Of a stretch of 64,000 nt of DNA, positions 41,977 to 53,398 are shown in pieces. Made by a program: the position numbers and the translations under genes. The stretch is taken from assembly GCA_948567375.1 (NCBI GenBank), contig OX419755.1, forward strand, positions 73,164,944 through 73,228,943, written 5' to 3'. Numbering within the stretch: the first letter of the stretch is position 1; each line of letters opens with the position of its first letter. This stretch comes from Lunularia cruciata. Taxonomy: Eukaryota > Streptophyta > Marchantiopsida > Lunulariales > Lunulariaceae. The notes beneath the pieces were generated by a model that worked only from the letters and a program-made list of their open reading frames with translations, was not told where the DNA came from and searched no databases.

Positions 41977-42836
41977 TTTTTGGTTCCGTTGCCGGGACCT
42001 CTCTAGAAGGCAAGATAATGTTCCGCGTCCAATTCTACATTAGGCAGAAGGAGGCTATGAGAGCTCACTTGGAGAGAACATTAGGAGAGGAGAGGGCTGA
42101 ACTTATGTTAGAGAACCAAGATCCATTTGTATACCCTGTAGTTCATTATGATGTCTTTGAGGTGATTTTGTACATCTTGTACACATGAGAGGAATTGGAG
42201 AGATTGTGTGAGGTGGATTGCAGATTTTGGGGATTAAGGTGATTTTGGGCAAAATCTCAAGTTTGAGATCTGGACTTGAGATTTCTACACATGATAGCTT
42301 GGGTTATCTTTCAGTTAGCACACTTGAAATTATTGAGAGAGCTTCTATGCGCACTGGGCTAGAATTTTTGAAAGTTGATAGGGTAAAGTGCTCCCGCAAC
42401 TGCATGCTCTCTGGAAAATTGTACAGAGTCTGCCATTTCTTCAATTTTCAGTGAATTGTCCTGAAAATTTTCAAGAAAATTCAGTGCATTGTATCCTACC
42501 TGGTGCCACAAAAATTAGAGAGAGATCATTTTTGCGCAGTGCGTTATGAGTTTTTGAAGTGAGGGGGGTGGTTTTCAGACCAAATCTGAAATATGGGTGC
42601 TGAATAGAAAGGTGTCTAGGCCAAATGGCTCGATGAAAAGATCTAAAATTTTGCAGGGAGGGACGCCCTAGAGTTGTGATCAAGTGTGGAAAATTTCAGA
42701 GGACTGTGACATATTCGTTGGGAGATTTGAGTGACATTGTGAGGAAGGGTCAATTCTGCAGAGTGGAGATCTCATGCATGAGAAGTTTGAGATCAACAAA
42801 AAGCATGTTTGAGTGTTTAGATTCATCTTTGGGAAC

Positions 42837-43310
42837 ATGGAGGGTCATCAAGAGTGGAAATTGAGATTATGCAAGGTTCCCCAAGGGTTTGAGGTGATTG
42901 TAGGGGTGGATTTGAGGAAAAGAGAGTTTACAATAGAATTTGAAGAGAGTGTTGAGAGGATCCAAAAACCTACACCACTTGGAGGAAAGAGTGAGTCTAA
43001 GTGCTTTCTATGTGGAGAGAAGGGACATAAGGCAAGTTCATGTCCATTAACCTTTGAGAGCAAGAGATTGAGGGAAAGGAGAGGCTTACTTGACTTGGGT
43101 TTGCATGTTGGACCTTCTTCACCAAGATTGGGAGGGAGAAGATCTAAGACCAAGGAGTTGTGTGAGGTTTGTGGAGTTGAAGGACTTCCAAAAGGACATG
43201 AGTGTAGTGGAGTAAAAGCACTTTTGGAAACTTTGGTGAAGGATCTTGGAGAGAGTCTTAGTACAGCTACAGAAATACTACCACCTTCATCAGCTAGTTC
43301 TCAAGATTAG
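42837..43310 (+). CDS. A5 ORF1, zinc-knuckle protein
   Basis: 157 residues from the conserved ATG 42837. The sequence appears the same as A2 ORF1, with CFLCGEKGHKASSC and CEVCGVEGLPKGHEC. It is followed by the same 237-bp spacer and A/G tract before gag-pol (the A-run is slightly longer). Confidence 0.7.
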   Translation: MEGHQEWKLRLCKVPQGFEVIVGVDLRKREFTIEFEESVERIQKPTPLGGKSESKCFLCGEKGHKASSCPLTFESKRLRERRGLLDLGLHVGPSSPRLGGRRSKTKELCEVCGVEGLPKGHECSGVKALLETLVKDLGESLSTATEILPPSSASSQD

Positions 43311-43547
43311 TGATGGAGATAATCTTTCAACTTATGGATAAACTATCCATGAGAGTTAGATTAATATGCACTCTAGGATTTGATGTTGCTATAGAAATCT
43401 TGGAGCAACCTGAACCTTTTGTGTTCCCTAGAGTGGATTATTCTCAGATGGTGTTAGTCATGTATATACTCTATTAGTAATAGAGTGAGAGAAAAGAAAA
43501 GAGAAAAAAAAAAAATTAAGAGAAAAGAAAGATAGTGAGGGGTTAAG

Positions 43548-46500
43548 ATGGGGAAACTTCCGGTTTTCTTTGGCAAGGATGGAGAAGATGTGGAGGCCTT
43601 TGTGAGAGACTTCAAGAGAGCTTGCACAGGAAACAATGAGAGGAGGAAGAATGAGTGGGCCTCATTATTACCAGATTTCTTTGAGGATGCAGCACTTACA
43701 TGGTATGAGTCAGAATACCAAAAGAGAGAGAGGAGAGAGGGGGAAGAGGAGTCTTGGGAGACTTTGACTTCAGCACTCATTGAGAACTTTCTTCCTGATG
43801 AGAGTTATAAGAGATTGATGAGTGAGGTTACATTTCTCAAGCAAGGAGATGGAGAGAAAGTGAGGGTCTATGTGGAAAGAGTGGAAAAGTTGGAGTCCAG
43901 ATTTCGCATAGTGTTGAGGAAGGGTGGGGATGATGTGGAGACTACAATGATTGGCATAGGGGCCATGCTCACCAAGAATTTTGTGGGAGGATTGAGACCA
44001 CAAACTAGAAGCAAGGTGAGATATGAGAAACCTTCTTCCAAGGTTGAAGCTATCAAGATCGCAATTCGTATGGAGGAGAGTTTGGAAGGGGATGAGAGTG
44101 ATTTGGTGGTGAAGGAGGTTGTGCATCCTCCTCAAGGCTACAAGTATGGTGGAACTTCTGATACTTTGGTGACAAGGGTTGCACCACAAGTAGTAGTTGC
44201 TCCAATTCTTGCACCTCCACCAAAAGATCCACTCCAAACCATCACAGAACAACTTGCGGATCTCAAGATCAATGTGGTGCAACTATGGGAGAAGAGAGAG
44301 GTGGATCAGAATGTAGGGAGAGGACCTAGGAGTTATGGAAACTATCCATATAGAGGAGGCCAACCAGCCAACAATTTCAATGATAGAAATTGTTTTGGTT
44401 GTGGAGGAAGAGGCCATATCCAAAGGAATTGCCCAAATTCCACTTACCATGGAGGAAGGGGTTATGAGGGAGCCAATAGAGGGAAAGAGGGAGGTAGTGA
44501 AACCCAAGTGGCTCCTAATCCCAACAAAGGTAAGGGGATAGCATCCATAGATGTGGTTGAGAGCAAGTATGAGAAGGGAGAGTGCTCAAACTCCAAGGGT
44601 CTTAATTTGGAGCTTTTGGCACAAGAGAAGAAGAGAGCTCGTTTTGCAGAGGATGTTCACTCTTCTCAAGGATTTACTTCAAGCAAGGATACTCCTATGT
44701 CTACTAGGAGCACTCGCACCTCAACACCATCAACAACAAAGACTCCAAGGAAGAAGTTGGGGATGGAGGACTTCTTGATCTCAAAGCAACAATGGAACTA
44801 CAATGTGTTGGAGGATGTTGGTAGTCACAAGGCTAACATCACAGTGGGCCAATTAATTGCTTTGAACCCTACCTTGAGAAAGGAGCTTAGAGGTGGTTTG
44901 AGTTCTACAAGGAGCAAGAAGAAGAAGAAGGCAAAAGTTCAAGTATCAATGGGGGTGGTGGATGCCAAGCCAGCACCATGGGAGGCTTGTGAATATGCCT
45001 CCAAGATTGATGTGAGAGTGAATGGTCACAACATCAAGGATGCATTGGTTGATGGAGGATCAGCAGTGAATGCCATGTCAGAAAGGTTGATGAAGAAGTT
45101 GGGTATGATACCCTCAAGACCTTCAACATTTGTGGTGAGCATGGCAAACAAGCAACAAGTTCGACCAGTAGGGGTGATGGATAAGGTGGTAGTTTCAGTT
45201 ATGGGAGTTCAAAATCTCATGACTTTCCAAGTCTTGAAGGATTCAAGCTATGACTTACTTCTTGGGAGGCCATGGTTGAGAGCAGCACGCACCACTGATC
45301 GATGGCACAAAGGGTACTTGAGGATTGGGCCATCAAACCATAGAGTCACTGTTCCTGTGACTAACACCACCAACACTTCACATTCAGATACCCCATCTTC
45401 TAATTATTGGGAATCAGATTCTGAAGAAGGAGCTTCAGGTGTGGACACAAGCATGGAAGAGGAGACTTCCACGGAGGAGGATGAATCTGAATCTGATTCA
45501 GATGTGTATCCTTTGTGTGCTATGGATTTTGCACCTAAGCCAGAGGTTTTGAAGGACCCAGATAAATCACCATTGACACTTGAGGAGGTAGAGAGAAGGT
45601 TATCTACCCTCAAGTATGGCCCAAATGTTACCAAGGAGGAGAAGGTGAGATTTGAGGAGATTTTCTGCAAGTTCATCCATGTGTTTGCTTTTAGTTACAA
45701 GGATTTGAAGGAAGTCACCTTGGAGGAGCACAAGATAGAGGTGGAGTCACATGCAAGACCAATCCGCCAAAAGCAACGTCGCATTAGCCCACCAATATCT
45801 TTGGTTGTGAAGGAGGAGATTGATAAGCTCAAGGAGGCTGGATTTATCTTTGAGGTGGAGAATTCAGAATGGGTGTCTCCAATTGTCATTGTGAAGAAAA
45901 AGAATGGCAAGCTTCGGGTATGTGTGGATTACAAGAAGCTTAATGCTGTTACCAAGAAGGACTACTACCCATTGCCATTCATTGATGAGATCTTGGAGGA
46001 GGTTGCAGGTCATGAGAGGTACAGTTTTGGAGATGGTTATAGTGGATATAACCAAATAAAGATTGCACCAGAGCATCAACAACTCACCACATTCACCACA
46101 CCTTGGGGAACTTACGCTTTCAAGGTCATGCCTTTTGGGCTTTGCAATGCTCCAGCCACATTCCAACGGTTCATGAACAAGGTATTTGAACCTTTCATTG
46201 GGAAATTTGTGAGAGATTTCATTGATGACTTTTGTGTCTATGGGAGCAAGGAGGAGCACTTTGAGCACCTAATCAAAGTCTTGCAACGCTTGGATGAGGC
46301 AAATGCATCACTCAACCCAGAGAAGTGCATTTTTGGATGTGAAGAAGGTCTACTTTTGGGGCACATCATCTCCAAGGATGGAATAGCAGTTGATCCTGAG
46401 AAGGTGAGGAAAATCTCAGACCTTCCATTCCCTTCAAGCTTGACAAAGTTACGCCAATTCTTGGGAATGGTTGGGTACTATAGGAGGTTCATCTTCTCAT

Positions 46501-46895
46501 TTTCCAACAAGGCTTATGCATTGACCATCTACATGAAGAAGGGTGTAGATTACATGGTGATTTTGGAAGACAAGGAGGCTCTCAAAGCTTTTGAGGAGCT
46601 CAAGCAATCCCTTGTTGTAGCTCCAATTCTTGCTAAACCTGATTGGATTAAGCCTTTCATCCTCTACACTGATGCTTCTAATGTAGCTATAGGATGCACT
46701 CTTAGTCAATTAGACCAAGATGGGCATGATCATCCAATAGCTTATGCTAGTAGGCAGATGGTTTCAGCAGAGAAGAACTACTCTGTCACAGAGAGAGAAG
46801 GGTTGGCAGTGATCTTTGGTCTCAAGAAGTTTAGACACTACTTGATTGGAGGGCTAAAGTTAGTCATAGCTAAGATAGATGGGACCTTACTTTAG
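43548..46895 (+). pseudogene. A5 gag-pol, truncated in RNase H
   Basis: Open from ATG 43548 through gag, CCHC (CFGCGGRGHIQRNC), protease, the RT FIDDF block and RNase H to RHYLIGG. It then reads 14 codons of LTR sequence and stops at 46895. The integrase is missing. Single-residue differences from A2 include Cys for Arg in EEIFCKF and Ile for Ser in KPDWIKPF. Confidence 0.93.
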
Positions 46896-47416
46896 AGGAA
46901 GTAGAAAAGATGAGCACCACTATTTTGGATTTTAGTGTGTTGACCTGGTATTATTCCTAGGTGTTTGGCTTTGGGGAAAGAGTTGAGAACTCTTGGGCCC
47001 GCAAGCCTTTTTGTTTTGGATTCTTCTTTAGTCCAAGGATAGCCCATGTGAAGGAATCCTTGCTTTAGTGGTTGGGTCAAGATAAGGGGAATATGCCCAT
47101 GTGAATGGATATTCCTTTCTACTTTTTGACTTTACTTGACTTTTAGTCTAGTAACTTGAGTTACTACGGTAATTAGTAACTTTGGTACGTAACTATTTCA
47201 CAAGTATATAAACAAGGAGTGAGGAGGTACTCATCATCCTTTCATTTGCAACTATCTCTCTCTCATTGAGTTCTCTAGTGAGCAATGTCTTGAGTCTTGG
47301 AGTGTTAGCCTTGGAGGAGTATGATGGAGTTGGGGTTCCTTGCCTTCTTAGTCCATGGTGCGCTACCATAATAGCCATCAGAGGTTCATCCTGAGTGAGA
47401 GACAGGCCGGCTCACA
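46853..47416 (+). repeat. A5 3' LTR, 5'-truncated
   Basis: Begins at gctaaagttagtc (LTR base 116) and runs to ccggctcaca. The length of 564 bp is exactly the expected remainder of a 679-bp LTR. Confidence 0.93.
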
Positions 47417-47420
47417 GTTC

Positions 47421-47987
47421 TGACTTCTAACCTTCGCCATGTGAGTCCCATCGTTCAGGACTTTGCTCTCCATTCTAAACTGAGTAATGAAGGGCTGTCC
47501 TAGGATCACTAGGTAGGGCAAGGTATCATGCACAAACACATTAATAGGCTCTACCACATTCCCTATCTTGATTCTGACATTCGGACAAGCTCCCCACAAT
47601 GCATTTCTGGTTCTATTCACTGATTTTACCTTCCAGTGAATGTCACGGTCCACCTTCCAACGGCCTCATCGTAGGCGTAGACCGCCTTTGTCATGAGGTT
47701 GACCTCAGATCTTGAATCAATCAGTGCTCTCACCGGGTTTTTCACTCCTTGCATCTCGATCTTGCACTCGCTGCACTCCTCGCCCAAAAAGAGTCCTGCA
47801 CCTCTTCTGACAAGGGCACAAAAGACTTCTCATCCTCAAGAGCAGCATCATAGACACGTGCTTCTTGGGTCCAATCCTTTGGCCTTTCCTGTTCAAGCTC
47901 TAGGCCAAAAGTCCCCACCTCTCCTTCAGCCTCACTCCCGTCCTCGTACAACAAAGACATGTGCGGTCCTTCCTTGTAGAATCATTA
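47421..47987 (-). pseudogene. D protease region, decayed
   Basis: The minus strand reads ALIDSRSEVNLMTKAVY near 47675-47725. This is a retropepsin active site in which the usual D-S-G is D-S-R. DTLPYLVILGQPFITQF lies near 47495-47545, matching the end of the protease fold. It is bounded by A5 and C3. The lost Gly would inactivate the enzyme. Confidence 0.7.
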
Positions 47988-48550
47988 TGTGGTGCCCACA
48001 TTTTTTTTTCTATTTATTAGCATTTGAGGCAAGAAGTAAGCACGGAAAGCCAAATTGCAAAAGAAGTAATGGACGGAAGTGACTTTGGAGGAAATCCGAA
48101 GAAGGCGAGATCAGATCCAATGATGGAGGTACTCAGAAGAGGGGTACAACGAAAAAAGTCCGAAGAGCATTGTCTTCGGGTCAGAAAGTGCAGGTGATAC
48201 AATGACCATTTAACAACCTTGGTAAGTGGCAAGAAAGTACACTTCAAGAAACGGCGGAGGTAGAAGAAGCATGTCTTGACAATGACAGGACAGCAACACA
48301 CAGAAGAGGGGAAGTTGAATTTGAAATCGACTGAAGAATGATTGCAATTCGGGGTAATATAAAATTGCAATTGCGCACAGACAAGTTGAATATGCCAAGT
48401 AAATTTCCAATTCCTTTGAGTAGTCGTCCTATAGTAATGCATGTCTGAAAGCCAATTGAGAGTGCAATTTTCCGAAATCCAGAAGGGGTTAGAGTGTCTC
48501 GTCCAAGAGAGGGCATAGTTATTTAGTGCCAAAGAACAAGAGAGCATATC

Positions 48551-50925
48551 ATGGCAAAGAAGGTCACAAATGCTCTAGTGGTGCAAAGTTTTGCAATTTG
48601 TAGGTTAAATGTGGTAGCCAGAATAGAGGTCTTGAATAGACTTCGTATTAAGCTTTTAGCATGGAACTGGAATTTCAGTTTCCCAAGAGTGATGGTAGAG
48701 ATAGCTGCTAGTAATTATGATGAGGGCCCCAAAGTCGAAGGGAAGAGAGGGAATCCGGCTTGATGGACTGAGTCGGATTGGAGGTTAGTGTTGGGGAAGG
48801 AAGCAAGAGAATCGACAGGGATCACCTTCCATCGGAAGTGTGATGCTGCAGAAGAGACGGCTGAAATCCGAAATTCTTTCTTTGCTCTGAGAACCACAAA
48901 TGGCTACAAGGTGAGGTCCTATCGGGATCCGATTAGAAGAAGTATTGTGGGGTTGATTATGGCCATGTTCAAGCTAGAACGAACAACTTACATGAACATG
49001 CAGCAAGTGGTCTACTTCCACCAAATGTTTGCAGGGGAAAGGTAAATTGGGCAAAGTGTTTTCACCACCGAACGAGGCGGATGGTGATCAATTGGAGGAC
49101 AGGTTCACCTCCACATTATTTTGCACCATTTGCAACATATTTCTACTTCGGGTTGAATTTGCTAACAGTGGAGGAGAGGCATTGCATGGTGTCACATTTC
49201 CATCTTGATTTAGGACGGGAAGTGGATGAAGAAGAGCGAAAATATATGACACACTTGTGAGCCAATGATGATCACTTCTTGAAGACGGGACAATGGAAGA
49301 TGGAAGAAGTCACAAGTCCAAAGAAGAAGAAGCGGAGTAAACCCAAAGAAGGAAAGTCGCCTCTAGCTCAAAGGAAGACTCGAAGACTGGTTGTGCAGAG
49401 TAAGAAGATGGTGAGAGAAGCATCATCAAAATCAGAATCTGAAGAAGAAATAGAGTCGTAAGGAGAGGAATCAGAAGAGGATGAACTCACCTTACAAAGT
49501 GAGGAGTTTGGAAGTGAGAGTGAGGGGAACCTGAGGTTTAGCAAGCGGTTGGAGTCAGTGAAGCTTGTCATGCAATGGTTGACAGAGTACCTGGAACAAC
49601 AAGTCATTGCGTAGCCTTGGTGGTAGACAAGCAAAGACCAAAGGAAAAGAAGGAATATCCTGCAGGGCCGAGTTCAATTGGTAAACGGGAAGAGAGTTTA
49701 GAAGCGGTGTCTCTAAAGATACAAAGATCGCGACTTCGGCAGAAGGAGCCGATGGAGGAGCCAAAGTACAAAGACGAAGACGGCAACAAAGATGAAGAGA
49801 ACTTTGGTGTGATACTATATCTAAGAAAGGTTGTCACACCATTGTTGGAAGTACTAAAGGAGCATCAGAAAGTAATTCCCCAAGATCATAGAAAGGTGAC
49901 GAATGAGTTGCAGGTGGTGAAGCATCTGTTGAGTGAAGTGAAGGGGTTGCAGGAGCAAGAAGTCCAAAGAAATGAAGAAATTGAATAACTTCGGAGGGAT
50001 GAAGTCTTGAAGAAGAAGACTTTCAAGATGTTACAAGAGAGCTACAAGTCAAGAGGGAAAGAACTACAAAAGCAAGCAGGGGAATTGAAGGAGCAGGCAA
50101 TGTTGCTAAGCAAAATGAAGGAGGAAGTTAGTGATGTGCGCATCAAGAGTATTCATTTGAAGGTGACGGTAACAATAATGGAGCAGGAGTTGGACAGCTT
50201 GAAGAAGAGTGCAGCCGGGAAGGATCAAGCATGGCAGAGAGAGTTAGCAATCAGACATGAAGAAGAAGAAAGATTGTGTGAGCTAGTGCAAAGTGCGGAG
50301 CTACAAAGTTCACATTATGCGGAGGAGAAGAAGATGCTCGCTGCTGAGTACAAAGATGAGCTAAAGATGTATCGTGAAGAGCTGAAGGTAGAGCGATTGC
50401 AAGGGTCTGAGTCGGAATCGGTGGGAGACATAGCAGGCAAATTGAGAGCTATGTTGTGCACTGAGGCTAAAGGGAGATTAGAAGAGGCACGTTTGCATGA
50501 GCTCAAGTTGCTTGTACAGGAAACTTGGAAGAGGAGAGTTAAAGATGTAGATATGAATATTTTGCTGATCAGATTGAGGGAGAGAGTAGATCAGAAGATG
50601 TTAAAAGTAGAGGACAACGTTAGTCTCAGATTAGATTTAGTCAATTCAGAGTTAGAGAAAATTAGGAGCAATGTGATAGGGGAGAAGAAGTCTGATGTTG
50701 CAAACATCAGAGTTCAAGTGTCTATCAGAATTGTTACTAGAGACATTAGAGAGGAGTGGGTCAGGAGATAAAGAGTTAGATAAGTCACTCCTTAGTGCAA
50801 TTGTAGTTCCTAGTGTAGAAGTAGTGAAGGAATTAGTAGTTGTAGATATACCCGAAGAAGGAGAAGTACTAGGAAGATCATCGGGTTTGGAAGCCAATGA
50901 TGAGGTAGACATCGGATCGGGGTAA
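48551..50925 (+). pseudogene. C3 large ORF: globular N-domain, acidic middle, coiled coil
   Basis: About 790 codons, starting MAKKVTNALVV. The N-terminal domain includes ARIEVLNRLRIKLLAWN, SDWRLVLGKEARES, GYKVRSYRDPIRRSI, VNWAKCFHHRTRRMV and PPHYFAPFATYFYFGLNLL. A Lys-rich then acidic segment follows (PKKKKRSKPKEGKS). A long coiled-coil region spans about 49750-50570, with KELQKQAGELKEQAMLLSKM and AWQRELAIRHEEEERLCEL. The ending is LETLERSGSGDKELD...DEVDIGSG. Breaks: TGA at 48761 (C1 has Arg there), a frameshift near 49042, TGA at 49258 (also in C1), TAA near 49459, TAG near 49611, TAA near 49986 and a late frameshift. No nuclease, polymerase or protease motif is visible. Function unknown. 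Confidence 0.62.
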
Positions 50926-51059
50926 GTAACAATTTTGAGATAGGAAGAGGCAGATATGAAGAGGCAGATATGAAGAGATGGATTGTCAGTTTGGATCTGT
51001 AGGTAGGAAAAGATGTTAGGAAGCGGTACATTAGTAGGAAGAATTATCGTTTGCTTCAG

Positions 51060-51067
51060 TATTTAAG
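51060..51067 (+). promoter_or_regulatory. C3 TATA-like box
   Basis: TATTTAAG about 135 bp after the ORF stop, in the conserved context cttcagtatttaag (C1: cttcactatttaag). A-rich agataaagcgaagtgctg follows about 55 bp later, where a transcript start or poly(A) signal could lie. Confidence 0.45.
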
Positions 51068-51740
51068 GGGAGCATTTGCAATACTATGTTGTTCAATATT
51101 CAAATTTCTGAATATAGATAAAGCGAAGTGCTGATTTTAGTGCTCGTCACTTAAGCTTAATTCCGATTGTCAATTCTATGTTTGTGTTTGTGAGTGTGTG
51201 GAGAATTTCAAAGTGCAAGTCAGTGTGTCTGTGGATGTTGGATTCTGTAGCCTTGATCTTCATTCTGTGTGTTTGATCTTGAGTGAAGTGCATCGGAGCA
51301 ATGCCTTGACAGATCTGAGAAGAATTGTAGTGTTGGTAGTATTTTGCATTTGTGAGTGCAACATGAAGTTGATGTGAAGCAATTTTGATCAAGGAAGTTG
51401 TGCCTTCAGTGGAGGGGTGGAACACAATTTTGAGGTGAAATCATTCTTTGCAATGAAGTGCCATCTTGGGGAGAATCTGAATCATCACAATCAAGAGTTG
51501 TTTGGACATAATTTGCTATGTTGTGATTATGTGTGTGTGTATTCGTGACAAGTTGTCAAGATTGTGAGCTTGTTACTCTCTTTTGGGTGTAGTTTCTACC
51601 TGAGAGATTAAAGAAGAAATCAAGAAGAACTACATTGTTACTATTTGACTTTGTATTTGGACATTTCTGAATCGTATCTCTATGGGAATGAACTTTACTT
51701 ACCCAATTACCGCAAAAGTGATATTTGCTAGGTTGTCACA

Positions 51741-52671
51741 CATTTCTTCTTTGCCTTGACAAGGATAAGGTCCTGCACATCCTTCCTCAAGCTACCAAAG
51801 AACTCTTTGTTTGTGAAACCCCTCACCTCTTGTTTCCAAAACTTTTTGGCGATCTCTTGAGGATCTAGTTCCATTTCTATGTCCCGGCTCAACAGCCAAC
51901 CCGGTCCCTTCCTAGGAGATCTCTCTCACGGCTTTGGTTTGCTGCCCCATCTACGTCCATTTGGGACTCTTCTCCAACACCCAAATTCTGATCCTTGCTC
52001 TTCTGTGCATTGCTAAATTGCACCTCTTTCCTTCTGACCTGCCTCCTCTTCGGTTCCACTCACTGCTGCTTTTCCCTTGCCTGCCCTTCACTCTTTATCC
52101 GCTGATCAGATTTTTGTTTCTCTTCCACCATAGCATCCCAAGTAGCACCAACTTCCGTAGTGATGGCAATTATTGCCACCGGCACATCCCACCCCAACTT
52201 CCTACGGACCTGCTCTGCAAGTCTCTTCTTCTCAACTTCTCCTCGGTCAGCACATTGTTTCACTTCACTCATTGCACTATACACACTAGGCTCAAAAGCA
52301 GCGATTGCCATACTTACTTCATGTTTGCCCATGTGTCTTTCCAATAGAGCCTTCATGCCTCCCCTGTTACCGTTCAACGGTATTGGCTCTCCAGTATCAT
52401 AGAAGGCTATCTTCTTCATCCTGGTTTTACCAACAAACTTCACCCATTGTTTGCGTACTGCCTTTGATAGCTCTTGGCAGTCTCTTTTGGCATGACTCTT
52501 ATTGTCACACCACATGCACCCATAGGGTTGCCTCCTCTCTCCATCCGTCCTTGTCATGCTACTCCCACTCTACAATTGGTCGACCTTGGTGGTCAGAATC
52601 TTCAGCCCCTCCATCAGTCGTGAGATCTCATCCATTGCTCCTTCTTTGGTCATCTCACTCCCTCGCTGTTC
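51741..52671 (-). pseudogene. D gag C-terminal part with zinc knuckle
   Basis: The minus-strand ORF 52060-52557 contains CMWCDNKSHAKRDC, a C-X2-C-X4-H-X4-C knuckle, followed by ELSKAVRKQWVKFVGKTRM. Downstream, toward C3, the frame is interrupted. It is upstream of the protease in D's reading direction, as expected for a nucleocapsid. Right neighbour A6 is inserted at GTTC (52668-52671). Confidence 0.72.
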
Positions 52672-53350
52672 TGTGAGCCGGCCTGTCTCTCACTCAGGAT
52701 GAACCTCTGATGGCTATTATGGTAGCGCACCATGGACTAAGAAGGCAAGGAACCCCAACTCCATCATACTCCTCCAAGGCTAACACTCCAAGACTCAAGA
52801 CATTGCTCACTAGAGAACTCAATGAGAGAGAGATAGTTGCAAATGAAAGGATGATGAGTACCTCCTCACTCCTTGTTTATATACTTGTGAAATAGTTACG
52901 TACCAAAGTTACTAATTACCGTAGTAACTCAAGTTACTAGACTAAAAGTCAAGTAAAGTCAAAAAGTAGAAAGGAATATCCATTCACATGGGCATATTCC
53001 CCTTATCTTGACCCAACCACTAAAGCAAGGATTCCTTCACATGGGCTATCCTTGGACTAAAGAAGAATCCAAAACAAAAAGGCTTGCGGGCCCAAGAGTT
53101 CTCAACTCTTTCCCCAAAGCCAAACACCTAGGAATAATACCAAGTCAACACACTAAAATCCAAAATAGTGGTGCTCATCTTTTCTACTTCCTCTAAAGTA
53201 AGGTCCCATCTATCTTAGCTATGACTAACTTTAGCTAACCATGACTAATATAGAACCATCCTTTATCTCTATATAAATAATATCTCTTAAGTACTTGTAA
53301 TACCAAGCTAAATATCACAATACCACACACATGCACAAATGGGTGTTACA
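52672..53350 (-). repeat. A6 3' LTR
   Basis: 679 bp, apparently identical to A2 LTRs in inverted orientation. The PPT (plus-strand tttacccccgga) lies immediately to its right. Confidence 0.94.
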
Positions 53351-53398
53351 TTTACCCCCGGACTAAGTTTTCACTTTGTCCTCAAAGTGAAGGTCTCT

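Larger units (their letters stand above)
41298..47416 (+). mobile_element. A5: family A element with 3' deletion
   Basis: 6119 bp flanked by GTTC (41294-41297 and 47417-47420). The 5' LTR, leader, ORF1, gag, protease, RT and part of RNase H are present. At 46852/46853 pol jumps straight into the 3' LTR at its base 116. This removes the rest of pol, the PPT and the first 115 bp of the LTR. The retained 564 bp of the 3' LTR differ from the 5' LTR at one noticed base (gacctgg for gacttgg), so the insertion is young. Confidence 0.95.
47988..51740 (+). mobile_element. C3: fullest family C LTR-like element
   Basis: 3753 bp, TGTGGTGCCCACA...GGTTGTCACA. The flanks are CATTA before and CATTT after, a 5-bp duplication with one change. 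It contains the large ORF (48551-50925), then TATTTAAG at 51060, then about 680 bp of tail conserved with C2. There is no internal direct repeat of its ends, no PBS after it, and D sequence resumes on both sides. It is therefore a single LTR-like unit. The order ORF, TATA, tail suggests U3 (about 3.07 kb, coding), R and U5. Confidence 0.78.

Noticed and set aside
47983-47987. Exact 5-bp target duplication for C3
   Set aside because: The flanks are CATTA and CATTT, one base different. It is treated as a mutated duplication, not an exact one.
52710-53196. Recurring 61- and 62-codon ORFs opposite each family A LTR
   Set aside because: They occur at fixed places on the antisense strand of every A LTR. 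They are a simple consequence of LTR copies, with no start context or domain evidence.
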